Below, one piece after another: positions 21,541 through 22,967 of a DNA stretch of 22,967 nucleotides. The stretch's first letter is position 1; the number at the start of each line of letters is the position of its first letter. Below the pieces are notes generated by a model. That model had not been told where the DNA came from, made no database searches, and saw only the letters and a list, made by a program, of their open reading frames with translations. This DNA is from Nitriliruptoraceae bacterium (GTDB lineage: Bacteria; Actinomycetota; Nitriliruptoria; Nitriliruptorales; Nitriliruptoraceae). Location of the stretch: assembly GCA_003554005.1 (NCBI GenBank), contig PWEU01000097.1, positions 1-22,967 of the forward strand. Reading direction: 5' to 3'. A program made the translations under genes and the position numbers.

Positions 21541-21569
21541 GTGCCGCAGCGTCGCACCGATCGCGGCAC
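21541..21569 (-). terminator. Hairpin between dnaE2 and the small membrane protein gene
   Basis: A perfect 7-base stem GTGCCGC/GCGGCAC with a 15-base loop starts 36 bases after the dnaE2 stop. There is no T-tract; it is a possible weak terminator or processing site. Confidence 0.3.
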
Positions 21570-21605
21570 GACCGCCGACGAACGCAGCGCACCCTGTGGA
21601 CGACC

Positions 21606-22967
21606 TCACCGGGCCCCGCGGCCGAACTCGCTGACGCTCAAGCCCCGCGGTCGGGGCGCGCCGGTGCGCTCGTGGGGTGCCGGGGTGCCGCGCTCGGCCA
21701 GGGCGTCGTCCAGCCACCCCTCCTGCCAGGCGCGCCACAGCCGCGAGAGGTCCCACGCCCGGGTCCCGGTCACCGTGGCCCCGCGGTTGCCGCGCCGGCT
21801 CACCCGTCCCTCGGCGACCAGCAGCCAGGCGTGCAGCACCGTCCAGGCGCAGTCGTCGAGGTTGCGCTCGAAGTAGGTGGTCTGGGTCTGGCCCGTGCGA
21901 TCATCCAGCGACAGGAACAGCACCCGCTGCCCCGAGCGCTGCGCCGGCGACTGCACCGCCACCTTCACCCCGGCCACCCGCACCGTCGACTGGGTTCGGC
22001 AGGCGGCAAGGTCGCAGGCACGGGTGACCCCGAGCACCTCGAGCAGGGGCTCGTAGAAGCTGACCACGTGGCGGGAGACGTCCATACCCGTCGCAGCGAG
22101 CTCGGCACGCACCCGGTCGGAGTCGCGGTCCTCTGGCAGCACCGGGGTGTGGTCGGCGTGCAGGTCCAGGGCCGTCTGCTCGCCGCGCGGAGTGCCCCCG
22201 AGGGTTCCCCCGGCGCCGGCCACACCACCCGCTCCCCCGCCGCCGGCCGCACCGCCACCTCGCCGTCGGCCCCGACGATCGCGCCACAGTTCCTCGACGG
22301 CCAGGGTCAGGGCGCGCCGTCCCGACGGTCCCCCGCGCCGCCCGACCCCGGCCAGGGCGTCGAGGGCCCCGGCGTCCACCAGCGCCGTGGCCGTGGGACT
22401 CGACAGCCCCCCGCGGGTACGAAGGTCCTCAAGCGAGGTGAACGGCCGACCACCGGGGAGCGCGGCCAACTCGGCGTCGGTGCTGCCGGCGACGTGCCGC
22501 AGCCCGAGCCGCACGGCGTAGCGGTAGCCGTGCCCGGCCTCGCCGGCGTCGACGCCCGAGGGCGGGATCGGCCGCGGCTCGCCCTCCGGCCAGGTCCAGC
22601 CCGGGGGGAGCAGACGGGCCACCTCGCCGCGATCACCCGCCGCCGTCCCATCCGCGCCGACCCGCACCGCCGCGGCTGCCTTGCCCGAACCGGCCCGCAC
22701 CGCCGCGGCTGCCTTGCCCGAACCGACCCGCACCGCCGCGGTCAAGGCGAGCCGGTGGTCGGCGAGCCCGCGGGCCACCACCTCGACGCTGTCATCGACC
22801 TGGGCGCGGTTGACATCCGGTTCCAGCACCGCCACACCGAACAGTCGGCACTCGTCCAGGATCATCCGGCGGGGGTACATGCCGGGGTCGTGGGTCAGCA
22901 GCCCGGCCATGAACTCCGGGAACACGTGGGCCTTGAGGAACGCGGAACGTTCCGTGGGCACGGCGAA
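21606..22967 (-). CDS. dnaE2: DnaE2-type DNA polymerase III alpha subunit, C-terminal part (cut by window edge)
   Basis: These 453 codons are the C-terminal third or so of a bacterial C-family polymerase; the start lies right of the window. Visible are the fingers region FLKAHVFPEFMAGLL...DVN (about 11-55) and YAVRLGLRHVAG, which begins the helix-hairpin-helix region (FTSLEDLRTRGGL, then VDAGALDAL). A C-terminal OB fold follows, TVRVAGVKVAVQSPAQRSGQRVLFLSL (partly quoted: VRVAGVKVAVQSPAQ), with DDRTGQTQTTYFE. The short C-terminus and lack of a clear tau-binding tail fit the error-prone DnaE2/ImuC group better than replicative DnaE1. Two unusual inserts are a tandem-repeat loop (about 76-102) and a Gly-rich, Arg-led linker (about 230-260). 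In other actinobacteria DnaE2 is SOS-induced and works with ImuB; no imuB is in view. Confidence 0.85.
   Translation of the reverse strand, partial: FAVPTERSAFLKAHVFPEFMAGLLTHDPGMYPRRMILDECRLFGVAVLEPDVNRAQVDDSVEVVARGLADHRLALTAAVRVGSGKAAAAVRAGSGKAAAAVRVGADGTAAGDRGEVARLLPPGWTWPEGEPRPIPPSGVDAGEAGHGYRYAVRLGLRHVAGSTDAELAALPGGRPFTSLEDLRTRGGLSSPTATALVDAGALDALAGVGRRGGPSGRRALTLAVEELWRDRRGRRRGGGAAGGGGAGGVAGAGGTLGGTPRGEQTALDLHADHTPVLPEDRDSDRVRAELAATGMDVSRHVVSFYEPLLEVLGVTRACDLAACRTQSTVRVAGVKVAVQSPAQRSGQRVLFLSLDDRTGQTQTTYFERNLDDCAWTVLHAWLLVAEGRVSRRGNRGATVTGTRAWDLSRLWRAWQEGWLDDALAERGTPAPHERTGAPRPRGLSVSEFGRGAR
22661..22741 (-). repeat. 33-base in-frame tandem repeat inside dnaE2
   Basis: Two 33-base units (22661-22693 and 22694-22726) differ only at the last base, and a 15-base partial unit follows. 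In the polymerase frame each gives an 11-residue repeat, VRAGSGKAAAA / VRVGSGKAAAA. It sits in a loop between the DVN strand and the YAVRLGLRHV strand. The period keeps the frame, so copy-number change would lengthen or shorten the loop without breaking the protein. Confidence 0.85.

Overview
The window is chromosomal DNA of very high G+C, with almost every codon ending in G or C. It reads as an actinobacterium. Supporting signs are a DUF3040 protein, a 143-residue MraZ heading a dcw (division and cell wall) cluster, a MoxR/DUF58/transglutaminase operon next to it, a LexA box of the CGAAC-N4-GTTCG type and a DnaE2-like polymerase. A deep-branching, very GC-rich class such as Nitriliruptoria is possible, but nothing seen here fixes the taxonomy.

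Left part (1-9363, all minus strand, so transcription runs right to left): a dcw cluster in the order mraZ, rsmH, ftsL-like, ftsI, murE, mraY, murD, ftsW, murG (cut by the window edge). Six junctions are 4-base stop/start overlaps and one is a 3-base gap. The only real gap is a 155-base leader before murE. murF, which normally lies between murE and mraY, is absent. A strong promoter with four MraZ-box-like hexamers at exact 10-base pitch lies upstream of mraZ. The genes cover lipid II synthesis (MurE, MurD, MraY, MurG), septal polymerisation and cross-linking (FtsW, FtsI), a divisome scaffold (FtsL), 16S rRNA methylation (RsmH) and the cluster's own repressor (MraZ).

Middle part (9364-15367): a TetR regulator (minus) diverges from a moxR / DUF58 / tgpA operon (plus). 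A perfect 7+7 inverted repeat in the shared control region is a candidate TetR operator. A DUF3040 membrane protein gene converges on tgpA.

Right part (15368-22967): a crotonase-fold gene and a cysteine-rich conserved protein diverge from a perfect inverted repeat whose arms contain both candidate -10 boxes. Then come dinB (Pol IV) behind a LexA box, a GC-rich tandem repeat, a VOC-family (glyoxalase-fold) protein and a VapBC/FitAB-type toxin-antitoxin pair with an operator-like site. Between the antitoxin and a HAD phosphatase is an unusual repeat cluster: a duplicated 92-base hairpin segment flanking three 25-base direct repeats. Last are a small membrane coiled-coil protein and the C-terminal part of a DnaE2-type polymerase running off the right edge.

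I found no tRNA, rRNA, insertion sequence, CRISPR array or phage gene. The least explained parts are the repeat cluster at 20281-20541, the tandem repeat at 18631-18793, the symmetric divergent promoter at 16376-16404 and the His-to-Pro change in a conserved MurE motif. I did not find a clearly new multi-gene system.
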